From assembly GCF_022921095.1 (NCBI RefSeq), contig NZ_CP095053.1:248001-312000 (forward strand): 64,000 nucleotides of DNA, written 5' to 3'. Positions 25,361 through 32,767 of the stretch are shown here, piece by piece. The notes beneath the pieces were generated by a model. The model saw only the letters and a list, made by a program, of their open reading frames with translations, did no database searches and was not told the origin of the DNA. A program made the translations under genes and the position numbers. This DNA is from Hymenobacter aerilatus (lineage in GTDB: Bacteria > Bacteroidota > Bacteroidia > Cytophagales > Hymenobacteraceae). Position 1 is the first letter of the stretch. Each line of letters begins with the position of its first letter.

Positions 25361-25551
25361 AAAAGCATTTCGTTCATCAAGCCGATGATGTTACATAGGC
25401 TCTCGCTCTTGTAAAAAGCATATCAACTTGCTAAAGTACTGCGGGTTGCGTGCATAATTTGGGTATTATAGGCAAACAAGAAAAAGGGGTAAATCCAGGT
25501 CCGCAATGGTTTGCGTAGGCTTTGTATTCTCACCTTTTAACTCAAAAAAAT

Positions 25552-26313
25552 ATGTCTAAAGTGATGCACGATGCCACTAAAGCCCAAGGCCTTAGTGAGG
25601 AGCTACAGACGCCACTGGAGCGGCGCACTTTCTTGCGCTACACCGGGCTGGGGTTAGCCATGGGCGGCTTAGCTCTGGCCGGTTGCAACGATGTGATGGA
25701 GGATGTAGTGAAGACCCAAGATGCCAGTGCCAATGCCACTGACATGGCGAACATGGTGGATGTAGGTAGTGGCGATGTAGGCGTGTTGAACTATGCGTAT
25801 GCACTGGAGCAATTGGAGGCTGCTTTCTATGCGCAGGTATTACAAACGCAGTACTACAACAGCACTTCGGCTCCGCAACGGGTGGCTCTGCGCGATATTG
25901 AGGCACACGAGCGAATCCACCGCGAATTTTTCAAGCAGGCTATTACTGCTGCCGGTGCTACCCCTATTAAAGACCTGGAGGTAGATTTTTCGAGCATTGA
26001 CTTTCGCACCAAGCAGGGTGTGCTCAGCGTAGCCAAGGCATTTGAGGACCTAGGAGTAGCAGCCTATAACGGTGCTGGTAAGCTCATCAAGACGGCCGCT
26101 TACTTGGCTATTGCCGGTAAGATTGTATCGGTAGAAGCCCGTCACGCCGCTATTATCCGCGACTTCTTGGAGTACAACACGTTTGTGGGCGCCGATGTGG
26201 TAGACCAGAATGGCCTGGAAAAATCGATGACACCCGCCCAGGTAGTGGCTATTGCCAACAATTTCCTAAAAGAAGGCTCGAAGCTGAACGTGAGCAACCT
26301 GCCCACCGAGTAA
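25552..26313 (+). CDS. Ferritin-like domain protein with Tat/lipoprotein-type signal
   Basis: The 253-residue protein has a twin-arginine motif and lipobox in its first ~45 residues (RRTFLRYTGLGLAMGG, then LALAGC). The four-helix ferritin-like core keeps the expected iron ligands: E in LEQLEAAFY, E/H in EAHERIH, E in AFEDLGVAAY and E/H in VEARHAAI. The family (Ferritin_2 type) is exported and poorly characterised. It is followed after 47 bases by a second member. I chose the ATG at 25552, which gives MSKVMHDATK; the frame is open from 25522. Confidence 0.88.
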   Translation: MSKVMHDATKAQGLSEELQTPLERRTFLRYTGLGLAMGGLALAGCNDVMEDVVKTQDASANATDMANMVDVGSGDVGVLNYAYALEQLEAAFYAQVLQTQYYNSTSAPQRVALRDIEAHERIHREFFKQAITAAGATPIKDLEVDFSSIDFRTKQGVLSVAKAFEDLGVAAYNGAGKLIKTAAYLAIAGKIVSVEARHAAIIRDFLEYNTFVGADVVDQNGLEKSMTPAQVVAIANNFLKEGSKLNVSNLPTE

Positions 26314-26360
26314 TCGCGCTTTATACTCTCACATCCTTCTGTTCTGTAAACCACTACTCC

Positions 26361-27239
26361 ATGAATATTCTCAACATACTCGCCGAAATCGAGAAGGTAG
26401 ATCCGGAAGTCTACGAGCGGCTCGACCAGCGTCGTCAGGTGTTCAAGCACTTTGCCGGCTTCGGCAAAAAGCTCGCTACGGCAGCCGTACCCCTGGCTAT
26501 GGGGGCAATGTTTCAGAAAGCCTACGGGCAATCGTCAGGCTTAGGCAAGCAGGTAACGGACGTGCTGAACTTTGCCCTGACACTGGAATACCTGGAATAC
26601 TACTTCTACGATATGGGCGTGAAAACGCGGAACCTGTTTGTGCAGGCTGATCTGGCCGCCATCACTATCATCCGCGACGATGAATTGAAGCACGTCAACT
26701 TCCTGAAAACTGTACTGGGTAGCAGCGCTATTGCGCCGCTCACTGCCAACGATTTCGACTTCACTGGCTCAAAGGGTGGCAAACGTGCCCCGCTGATTCC
26801 GGAAGTATTTCGCGACCGGTTTAATTTCCTGGCGCTAGCACAGGCTTTTGAGGACACCGGTGTGCGCGCCTATAAAGGCGGCGCTCCGCTGCTGATCGAC
26901 AACAATACCGTGCTTGAAGCTGCTCTGAACATTCACTCAGTTGAAGCCCGCCACGCGTCCCACATTCGCACCATGCGCCGTGGGGGCACGCAGGCCAATG
27001 GCCTTCCCAAGAGTTGGATTACCGGTAACGATGGCGGCGGCCCGCGACCTGGCATAACGGCTCCAGTCTACGGCCCCGGCATGCCGGCTGATATGTACCC
27101 CTCCGAAGCAAACGTAACGCAGGCCGGTATCAACCTCACGTCTATTCCCAACGTGACGGCCGATCAGGCATCTGAGGCGTTCGACGAGCCGCTGGATGTG
27201 ACGACCGTCTTAGCTATTGCCAGCAACTTTTTGAAATAG
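26361..27239 (+). CDS. Second ferritin-like domain protein
   Basis: The 292-residue paralog of the preceding gene has ferritin-like helices with LEYLEYYFY, DDELKHVNFL, AFEDTGVRAY and VEARHASHIR, which retain the putative di-iron ligands. An N-terminal stretch around residues 22-55 has a twin-arginine (QRRQVFKHF) followed by a hydrophobic segment (TAAVPLAMGAMF), so it may also be exported by Tat. An extra loop (residues ~205-270) rich in Gly and Pro is absent from the first protein. Both end in the same VLAIASNFLK-like motif, suggesting paired subunits. A terminator follows. Confidence 0.86.
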   Translation: MNILNILAEIEKVDPEVYERLDQRRQVFKHFAGFGKKLATAAVPLAMGAMFQKAYGQSSGLGKQVTDVLNFALTLEYLEYYFYDMGVKTRNLFVQADLAAITIIRDDELKHVNFLKTVLGSSAIAPLTANDFDFTGSKGGKRAPLIPEVFRDRFNFLALAQAFEDTGVRAYKGGAPLLIDNNTVLEAALNIHSVEARHASHIRTMRRGGTQANGLPKSWITGNDGGGPRPGITAPVYGPGMPADMYPSEANVTQAGINLTSIPNVTADQASEAFDEPLDVTTVLAIASNFLK

Positions 27240-27258
27240 CCTGGCAATACCAAGTGCA

Positions 27259-27291
27259 CAAAAGGGCAGCCCTACGGCTGCCCTTTTGTTT
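27259..27291. terminator. Terminator after the ferritin-like pair
   Basis: Perfect 13-bp arms CAAAAGGGCAGCC (27259-27271) and 27276-27288 enclose a four-base loop. T-runs on both strands suit the convergent GSCFA gene, which ends seven bases away. Confidence 0.88.
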
Positions 27292-27297
27292 TCTACT

Positions 27298-29466
27298 CTA
27301 TGTCGCGGGGGTATCGTCGGGTGTTGCTGGTTTCTTGCGGGCTGGTCGAGTGCGTCGCTTGGGTGGGGTAGGCAGTGTTTCCGACGCTGGTGCAGTATCG
27401 GCCACAGGCAATTCTATTGAGGGCTGTGGTGTAGGATATGCCGCCGGGGAAGGGGATTTAGCAGCCTTCTTGCGGGGCTGTTTGGGCTTAGGTACGGCTG
27501 GATCTGGGGTAGCAACTGGTTCTGGAGCCGTGGCATCAGTTGGAACGGGTGCAGCGGGGGCCTTCTTGCTGCGCGAAGCTCGGGGCTTTGCTGGAGCCTT
27601 GGACTTGGTTGTTTTGCGAGTAGGTATTGCTTCTGTCTCGGGCTGAGAAACAGGTGGTACTCCGTCACCGACCACCTCCATGCTTTCCGGCGCTTTTGTA
27701 GGTAGTTCAGGCGCTACAGGCGAGGACGCTACCGGTTCTGGTACCGTAGTGGGGGAAGTGGTTGCAGCAGGAACGCTAGCTGTATGCTCTTCGGTGTTGG
27801 GTGGGGTAGGGGATGGCGCAGGTGTAGGTGCTGTTTCCGAAAGCAGGACCGGCACTATAGCTTCTTCTGAAAGCTGTTCGCTACCCTCTTCGGGCATGTT
27901 ATCCGCAGAAACCATGTCAGGCGTAGCATAGAGAGGGGCTAGCTGACGGCCACGATTCTTGCCCGAACGTCTGGCCTTTTTCTTATCGGCCAGTATCTGG
28001 CCGGCTGTACGACCTTTTCGGGGCTTTTGCGCTGTATCGGTCTCCTCTGCTTCCGCGTGGGTGGAAATGGTAGCCTCAACAGCTTCTGCCTCAACCGGCT
28101 CTGCTACGACAACTGATTCGTATACTGCTTCAGGGGTCGGCAGCAGGGTAGTTTCAGTTACCGAAGGATCAGTATCCGATTGAGTTGCTAAGTCCGCTTC
28201 CTGCGCGGCCAGGGCTTCGAGCGCAGCACGTTTGCGGGCCGTACGCTTGGCCCCACCTCGGCTTCGCCGCTTTTTCTTGGGAAGAGGAGTCGCTATTTCA
28301 TCCACTACCAGTTCGGGTTCTGACGCAACGGGTGTTGAGGGTAGAGACTCCGGCATTTCTTCTTGCATAGCTTCCTCTCCCACCACTGCTACAGACTCTG
28401 CTGGTGCTATAGTTGTAGCATACTCGCCGATATCAATACGCTCTTCATCGTCCTCTGGCTCTGGTGCCGGTGTAGGGGCAGGGGGCAGGGGTAGGGCTAA
28501 AAGCTGCTGTTCTACCGCATCCATTTCGGCTGCTACATCCACTTGCTCGCTTAGGCGCCGCAAGCGCTCCAGTGTCGCCTCCAAAAACTGACGGTGCTCG
28601 GGAGCAGCTGCATACAATGGCCGATGATTGAGTGCCTGCCGTAGCGAATGCCACTCCTTCTTGAAGCGACCGAAAGCAGCGTCGAAATATGTGCGCGTAA
28701 ATCGTTCCCAGATGTACTCCTGCGCCACCGTAGAAGGATGCAGCATATCATCGGCATAGAAGCGATAATCGCGTAAATCATCGAGTAGCAGTTCGTAGGC
28801 TGGAAAATACGATACGTCGGGTAGCAGCTCACTCAAGTAATGGCAGGCCAGCCGAAGCGCCGATTTGCTCACAGCGTTCAACGGAAGCGTATCCTTCAGA
28901 TGACGCACAGGGCTCACCGTCAGAATAAACCGTAGCTGCGGATTGTGCCGTCGCAGGTAAGCGTGCGTCTCCGCCACAGCATTAATAATTTCATCCGGAG
29001 TCAGCAATTCTTTCTCAAACTGATCAGCCGAAATTTTGTGGCAGTTGCTTACCAGCTCACCCGTAGCACGCAGCCGGTATACGAAAGCAGTTCCCAGCGT
29101 CAGCACCACCACGTTGGCAGTGCGCAAAAACTCCCCGGTTTGCTGTACTAGCTCCTGAATTTGCTGCAATAGCGTTACTGGCGAATCGGCGCCAATAGTA
29201 GCATGCAAGTCGTAGCTCTGCCAACGGCCACGGGCTTCTACCAAGTGCTGCTGCCAATCCATATCCTCACCAGCCGCTGCGCGTAGCAACTGGCAAGCTG
29301 TGAGTGGGTTGAAAACAATGCCAAACGGATTCACAACGGCTGCGACCTTATGCTCGACTAGGCGCGCGCCAATGGTCTCCGCGAAACAGGAGCCCACCGT
29401 CAACACCCGTGCGGCATGCGGCAACTGGTGAGGGTAGGAAACAAGAGGAAGTTCAGTACGAAACAT
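27298..29466 (-). CDS. GSCFA-family protein with a ~390-residue basic disordered tail
   Basis: The 722-residue protein starts with a GSCFA domain (residues ~20-270): VGSCFAETIG, VVNPFGIVFNP, VVLTLGTAFVYR, FILTVSPVRHLKD and DDMLHPS. The family resembles SGNH hydrolases, with the GSCFA serine and a late Asp/His pair. Beyond residue ~335 the sequence is low-complexity: acidic and Pro/Thr-rich blocks alternate with Lys/Arg blocks (KKKRRSRGGAKR, KKARRSGKNRGR, KTTKSKAPAKPR, KRRTRPARKK). Most family members are about half this size. The tail could bind nucleic acid or a polyanionic polymer. It has no signal peptide. Function is unknown. Confidence 0.85.
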   Translation of the reverse strand: MFRTELPLVSYPHQLPHAARVLTVGSCFAETIGARLVEHKVAAVVNPFGIVFNPLTACQLLRAAAGEDMDWQQHLVEARGRWQSYDLHATIGADSPVTLLQQIQELVQQTGEFLRTANVVVLTLGTAFVYRLRATGELVSNCHKISADQFEKELLTPDEIINAVAETHAYLRRHNPQLRFILTVSPVRHLKDTLPLNAVSKSALRLACHYLSELLPDVSYFPAYELLLDDLRDYRFYADDMLHPSTVAQEYIWERFTRTYFDAAFGRFKKEWHSLRQALNHRPLYAAAPEHRQFLEATLERLRRLSEQVDVAAEMDAVEQQLLALPLPPAPTPAPEPEDDEERIDIGEYATTIAPAESVAVVGEEAMQEEMPESLPSTPVASEPELVVDEIATPLPKKKRRSRGGAKRTARKRAALEALAAQEADLATQSDTDPSVTETTLLPTPEAVYESVVVAEPVEAEAVEATISTHAEAEETDTAQKPRKGRTAGQILADKKKARRSGKNRGRQLAPLYATPDMVSADNMPEEGSEQLSEEAIVPVLLSETAPTPAPSPTPPNTEEHTASVPAATTSPTTVPEPVASSPVAPELPTKAPESMEVVGDGVPPVSQPETEAIPTRKTTKSKAPAKPRASRSKKAPAAPVPTDATAPEPVATPDPAVPKPKQPRKKAAKSPSPAAYPTPQPSIELPVADTAPASETLPTPPKRRTRPARKKPATPDDTPAT

Positions 29467-29655
29467 GCAAGGAAGCTAGGGCCGATAATCAGCCAACAAA
29501 TACGCTATACCACTCATAAATCGCGCGCCACCGAAGCGCGGCAACTGCATGAGTAAGGCTCTTACGGACAAAGATGGGAGTAAATTGCGTATATAAACCA
29601 GTTCACTAATACGGAGGTCAGCGCCAGCCGGCTACAGCACTGCTCCTTCGGCAAT

Positions 29656-29690
29656 GAAAAAGCCCGACTACGAAAGCAGTCGGGCTTTTC
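29656..29690 (-). terminator. Terminator of the rpsF-rpsR-rplI operon
   Basis: Arms GAAAAAGCCCGACT (29656-29669) and 29678-29690 pair with an eight-base loop, and a T-run follows on the minus strand, 18 bases beyond the rplI stop codon. Confidence 0.85.
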
Positions 29691-29707
29691 ACTAAAAAGA
29701 GAAGAGC

Positions 29708-30151
29708 TTATTCAGCTACTACATTGAAGCGAACCTGGTGCTTCACTTCTTTGTGCAGGTTTAGGGTAGCCGTATACTCACCAGCTGTTGAAGGCTCTTG
29801 ATCAAACGAAATACGCTTGCGTTCTACCTCAATACCTTTGCTTGCCAGCGCATCAGCCAGCTGAAGCGTAGTTACGCGGCCGAAGATCTTGCCAGTTTCG
29901 CCCACTTTAGCAGGAATTTCCAGAACCATATCCCCGATTTTATCGGCAATGGCTTGTGCGTCGCCCTGGATTTTATCCGCCTTGTGCGCAGCTTGACGTA
30001 CGTTCTCAGCTACGATTTTCTTATTTGATTTGTCGGCCAGAATAGCCAGACCCTGGGGCAGCAGGTAGTTACGACCGTAGCCGGGCTTTACCGTTACGAT
30101 GTCGTTCTTCTCGCCCAGACCCTTCACGTGGTCTTTCAGAATTACTTCCAT
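29708..30151 (-). CDS. rplI: 50S ribosomal protein L9
   Basis: The 147-residue protein has the L9 N-terminal domain (MEVILKDHVKGLGEKNDIVTVKPGYGRNYLLPQG in pieces: KDHVKGLG, VKPGYGRNYLLP), a long connecting helix and the C-terminal 23S-binding domain. It is normal length and is the third gene of the S6-S18-L9 ribosomal operon, separated from rpsR by a 105-base spacer that is mostly one inverted repeat. Confidence 0.98.
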   Translation of the reverse strand: MEVILKDHVKGLGEKNDIVTVKPGYGRNYLLPQGLAILADKSNKKIVAENVRQAAHKADKIQGDAQAIADKIGDMVLEIPAKVGETGKIFGRVTTLQLADALASKGIEVERKRISFDQEPSTAGEYTATLNLHKEVKHQVRFNVVAE

Positions 30152-30161
30152 GACTTTGTTG

Positions 30162-30257
30162 GTTTCTGGTTGTTGGTTTTTGGTTTCTTGGCAGTATGCC
30201 TACCTATGGGCGGCAAACCAGCCAATAACCAAAAACGAAAAACCAATAACTAGAAAC
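30162..30257. repeat. Intercistronic inverted repeat between rpsR and rplI
   Basis: The outer ~20 bases of the two arms (from GTTTCTGGTT at 30162 and its partner ending 30257) pair at 18 of 20 positions. The rest of both arms consists of TTGGTTTTT-type units in one direction and CCAATAACC-type units in the other, which can pair in shifted registers. The stem base touches the rpsR stop codon. Confidence 0.75.
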
Positions 30258-30508
30258 TATTTTAACGAATCGGTTACGTAGGGCATCAGTGCCAGATGAC
30301 GCGCTTTAGCTACTGCCTGCGCTACTTTACGCTGAAACTTCAGGCTGGTGCCCGTGATGCGGCGGGGTAACACACGACCCTGCTCATTCACAAACTTCAG
30401 CAGGAAGTTCGGGTCTTTATAATCGACATACTTGATGCCGTTTTTCTTGAAGCGGCAGTATTTCTTACGCTGCTCCTGCTTGTGGATTCTTTCGTTGGCT
30501 AGGCTCAT
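30257..30508 (-). CDS. rpsR: 30S ribosomal protein S18
   Basis: The 83-residue protein shows the S18 signatures KYCRFKKNGIKYVDYKD and GRVLPRRITGTSLKFQRKV in parts, and ends with ALMPYVTDS. It lacks the zinc-binding cysteine set beyond the single Cys near residue 18. It begins four bases after rpsF and forms a complex with S6 on the 16S platform. Confidence 0.98.
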   Translation of the reverse strand: MSLANERIHKQEQRKKYCRFKKNGIKYVDYKDPNFLLKFVNEQGRVLPRRITGTSLKFQRKVAQAVAKARHLALMPYVTDSLK

Positions 30509-30512
30509 GGTA

Positions 30513-30887
30513 TTAGGCGGCGGCTTCCGATTGTTGTTTGGCTTTCTGCTGATTCATCTCGCCATTGCGGCGGCGCTGGTTATAAGACACCGCATGCTTA
30601 TCCAGCACGGTAGTCAAAAACCGGATAACGCGCTCATCGCGGCGGAACGCCAGCTCCAGCGTATCCACGATGTTGCCCTCGCCAGTGAACTCAACCAGGA
30701 AATAATAACCAGTTGATTTCTTCTGAATAGGATAGGCCAGCTTGCGCAGGCCCCAGCTCTCTTGGTTGACAATGTCGGCGCTATTTTCCTTAAGCACCTG
30801 GGTGAACTTCTCGACCGTCTCTTGCACTTGGCTCTCGTTCAGCACGGGAGTCAGAATGAAGACCGTCTCGTAATTTCTTACTTCCAT
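30513..30887 (-). CDS. rpsF: 30S ribosomal protein S6
   Basis: The 124-residue protein starts with [13 protein letters not shown], followed by [19 protein letters not shown], typical of S6. The last ~20 residues are a Gln/Lys/Ala-rich tail. It is the first gene of the S6-S18-L9 operon. In many bacteria the S6:S18 pair represses this operon by binding its leader. The 5' leader from the -7 box is about 45 bases, with no obvious S15-like or S18-binding fold that I can confirm. Confidence 0.97.
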   Translation of the reverse strand: MEVRNYETVFILTPVLNESQVQETVEKFTQVLKENSADIVNQESWGLRKLAYPIQKKSTGYYFLVEFTGEGNIVDTLELAFRRDERVIRFLTTVLDKHAVSYNQRRRNGEMNQQKAKQQSEAAA

Positions 30888-30932
30888 TACGACGGGGTGA
30901 AAATTAATGAGTGAAAATTATAATGAGGCGGC

Positions 30933-30940
30933 AAAGATAC
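30933..30940 (-). promoter_or_regulatory. -7 box for the rpsF operon
   Basis: The minus strand reads TATCTTTG, an exact TAnnTTTG match, 45 bases before the rpsF start codon. No clear -33 element is present. Confidence 0.5.
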
Positions 30941-31192
30941 GCTTTTCTTACCCTATTATCTATAAGTAGCTTATTATTTATTACATGAAGGCAAACCTTA
31001 ACTAATTGGAAGTCAGAATTTGCTCTGTTCCTCACTACATATTTTTACTATATTATAGAGATAGATATAACTCCTCTAAGTAACAGCTACTTAGTAGTGG
31101 TGCATCGTTGTTATAAGTATAACTCCTAGAATGTGAGGTATTTTAGAATGCTTCTAAGCAAGCTCGTAAAGGCTAATTTTCGGCTTTTGTGG

Positions 31193-31223
31193 TTTGTTGT
31201 CTGCGATTCCCAACCTACATTTG
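31193..31223 (+). promoter_or_regulatory. Promoter of the act operon (-33 TTTG and -7 TACATTTG)
   Basis: TTTG at 31193-31196 and TACATTTG at 31216-31223 are separated by 19 bases, an exact fit to the two-part Bacteroidota sigma-A consensus. The predicted start lies about 45 bases before the actA ATG at 31272. It is the best two-part promoter match in the window. Confidence 0.7.
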
Positions 31224-31271
31224 TGGCCTTGATGCACGCCTGCGTTTCTTTCTTCCCAGTCAATTTGTGCT

Positions 31272-32624
31272 ATGGATAGCATCCGATTTCGTACTCTTCC
31301 CAAACTGCTTCTTGCTCTTTTCCTGACGGTTACTACCGTAGGCCAGTCATTGGCACAGGAGGTTGGTTCAGCGCCAGCCGTTAGCAAAGAAGGTGTAACG
31401 CCCGGCGCTACAGCCGGTGCCGATGGTGCCCCCGCAGCTGCGGAAGGTGCTGCTCCTGCTGCTGGCGGCGGCGATGCTGCTGCTATTGCCGCCGGTGATG
31501 CGTTGTTCAAAGGAAACTGCGCTCAGTGCCATGCCGTCAACGATGTAGTGGTAGGACCCGCATTGGCCGGTATCACGAAGCGTCGCCCGATGCCTTGGAT
31601 TATATCATGGATTAAAAACTCCAGTAAGATGGTTGCCAGTGGCGATCCATATGCTGTGAAGTTATTTGAGCAATACGGCAAGCAACAGATGCCTAGCTTC
31701 GCTCTGTCGGATGATGAGATTAAGTCGATTATCGCTTACACTGTTTCGCAAGAAGGTGGTGCTGCCCCTGCCCCAGGAGGTGCACCAGTTGCTGGAGCGG
31801 AGGGTGCTGGTGAGAGTGCCAATGCCCAAGGTAGCACGGAAGCTGGTCAGTACATCGACATGCTGCTGATTGTACTGGTAGTAGTGCTGATTGTGCTAGT
31901 GGTAACGCTGGTTATCATAGCCAACCTAATGAAAGACGTGCTGCGCGGTCGTAAAGACCTGAGTGGCCGCGACGTTGAACAACTGAATCAGCGTTTTGAC
32001 TTCGCGAAGATTTACAAGTCAGGTGCCGTACGTGGTATAGCCGTTACAGTATTCATCTTGGTAGTGCTATATGAATCAGTACAAGCCGCCATGGGTATTG
32101 GCCTGACGCAGGGATATCAGCCTACCCAACCTATTGCTTTCTCGCACAAGCTACACGCTGGTGAAAACCAGATTAACTGCGCCTACTGTCACACCTCGGT
32201 ATATAAGAGCAAGTCAGCTAATATTCCGTCGGCTAACATCTGTATGAACTGCCACTCGCAGGTTAAGACAGAGTCGCCGGAAATCAAAAAGATCTACCGA
32301 GCCATTGAGCGCAAGCAGCCTATTCAATGGGTACGCATTCACAACTTACCTGACTTAGCGTACTTCAACCACTCACAGCACACCCAAGTGGGTGGCCTAG
32401 AGTGCCAGACTTGCCACGGCCCAATCCAAAACATGGATGTGGTGTATCAATACTCTGCTTTGACGATGGGTTGGTGCATCAACTGCCACCGCGAAACGCC
32501 CCTCAACACAAAGGGCAATGCCTATTACGATAACCTCGTGAAGTTGCATGACAACAGCAATGGAGCTGTACCTTTCACGGTGTCGTCGAACGGTGGTACC
32601 GAGTGTTCGAAGTGCCACTACTAA
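31272..32624 (+). CDS. actA: Alternative complex III subunit ActA, fused to an N-terminal monoheme cytochrome c
   Basis: The 450-residue protein has a signal peptide (ends SLAQ, ~29), an Ala/Gly/Pro linker and a monoheme cytochrome c domain with CAQCH at ~83. A second low-complexity linker and two membrane helices (~197-222 and ~256-275) follow. The pentaheme ActA domain then carries CAYCH, CMNCH, CQTCH, CINCH and CSKCH at ~302-451, six CxxCH motifs in total. ActA carries electrons through the quinol:cytochrome c oxidoreductase. The extra heme domain may be the built-in electron shuttle to the oxidase encoded downstream. It opens the act operon behind a consensus promoter. Confidence 0.95.
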   Translation: MDSIRFRTLPKLLLALFLTVTTVGQSLAQEVGSAPAVSKEGVTPGATAGADGAPAAAEGAAPAAGGGDAAAIAAGDALFKGNCAQCHAVNDVVVGPALAGITKRRPMPWIISWIKNSSKMVASGDPYAVKLFEQYGKQQMPSFALSDDEIKSIIAYTVSQEGGAAPAPGGAPVAGAEGAGESANAQGSTEAGQYIDMLLIVLVVVLIVLVVTLVIIANLMKDVLRGRKDLSGRDVEQLNQRFDFAKIYKSGAVRGIAVTVFILVVLYESVQAAMGIGLTQGYQPTQPIAFSHKLHAGENQINCAYCHTSVYKSKSANIPSANICMNCHSQVKTESPEIKKIYRAIERKQPIQWVRIHNLPDLAYFNHSQHTQVGGLECQTCHGPIQNMDVVYQYSALTMGWCINCHRETPLNTKGNAYYDNLVKLHDNSNGAVPFTVSSNGGTECSKCHY

Positions 32625-32630
32625 ATTGTA

Positions 32631-32674
32631 TGTCTCAGCAGGCTCTTTGCACACAATAGAGCCTTGCTGAGACA
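32631..32674. repeat. Intercistronic hairpin between actA and actB
   Basis: Arms TGTCTCAGCAGGCTCT (32631-32646) and 32658-32674 pair fully apart from one bulged base, with an 11-base loop. No T-run follows, so readthrough or transcript processing is more likely than termination. Confidence 0.75.
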
Positions 32675-32767
32675 ACCAATAAAAGATATTAAACAAGCCT
32701 TACTTGGAGATTATGAGAAGTCAGTATTATGACCTCAATCTCTAAGACCCTAAGTCCCCATACACAA

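Larger units (their letters stand above)
25193..25551. other. Divergent intergenic region between priA and the ferritin-like pair
   Basis: This ~360-base AT-rich region has no convincing gene. It holds the priA -7 box (25231-25238, minus) and a perfect 14-bp palindrome at 25347-25360. No exact -7 consensus is visible in front of the ferritin-like gene; TAGGCTTTG near 25515 has one base too many. Confidence 0.5.
30888..31271. other. AT-rich divergent region between rpsF and actA
   Basis: About 385 bases with promoters at both ends (30933-30940 minus; 31193-31223 plus). The middle holds a direct repeat TATAACTCCT (31066-31075 and 31118-31127) and a CTAAGTA/TACTTAG stem near 31075-31093, between the two repeat copies. 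No gene is visible. Confidence 0.5.

Noticed and set aside
27254-27646. 130-codon plus-strand frame rich in Gly and Val opposite the GSCFA tail
   Set aside because: It reads through the terminator stem and is the complement of the low-complexity tail; no start context or protein character.
32713-32745. Ten-codon frame (MRSQYYDLNL) just before actB, considered as a leader peptide
   Set aside because: Very short, no attenuator-type repeat of regulatory codons, and not paired with alternative hairpins; probably chance.
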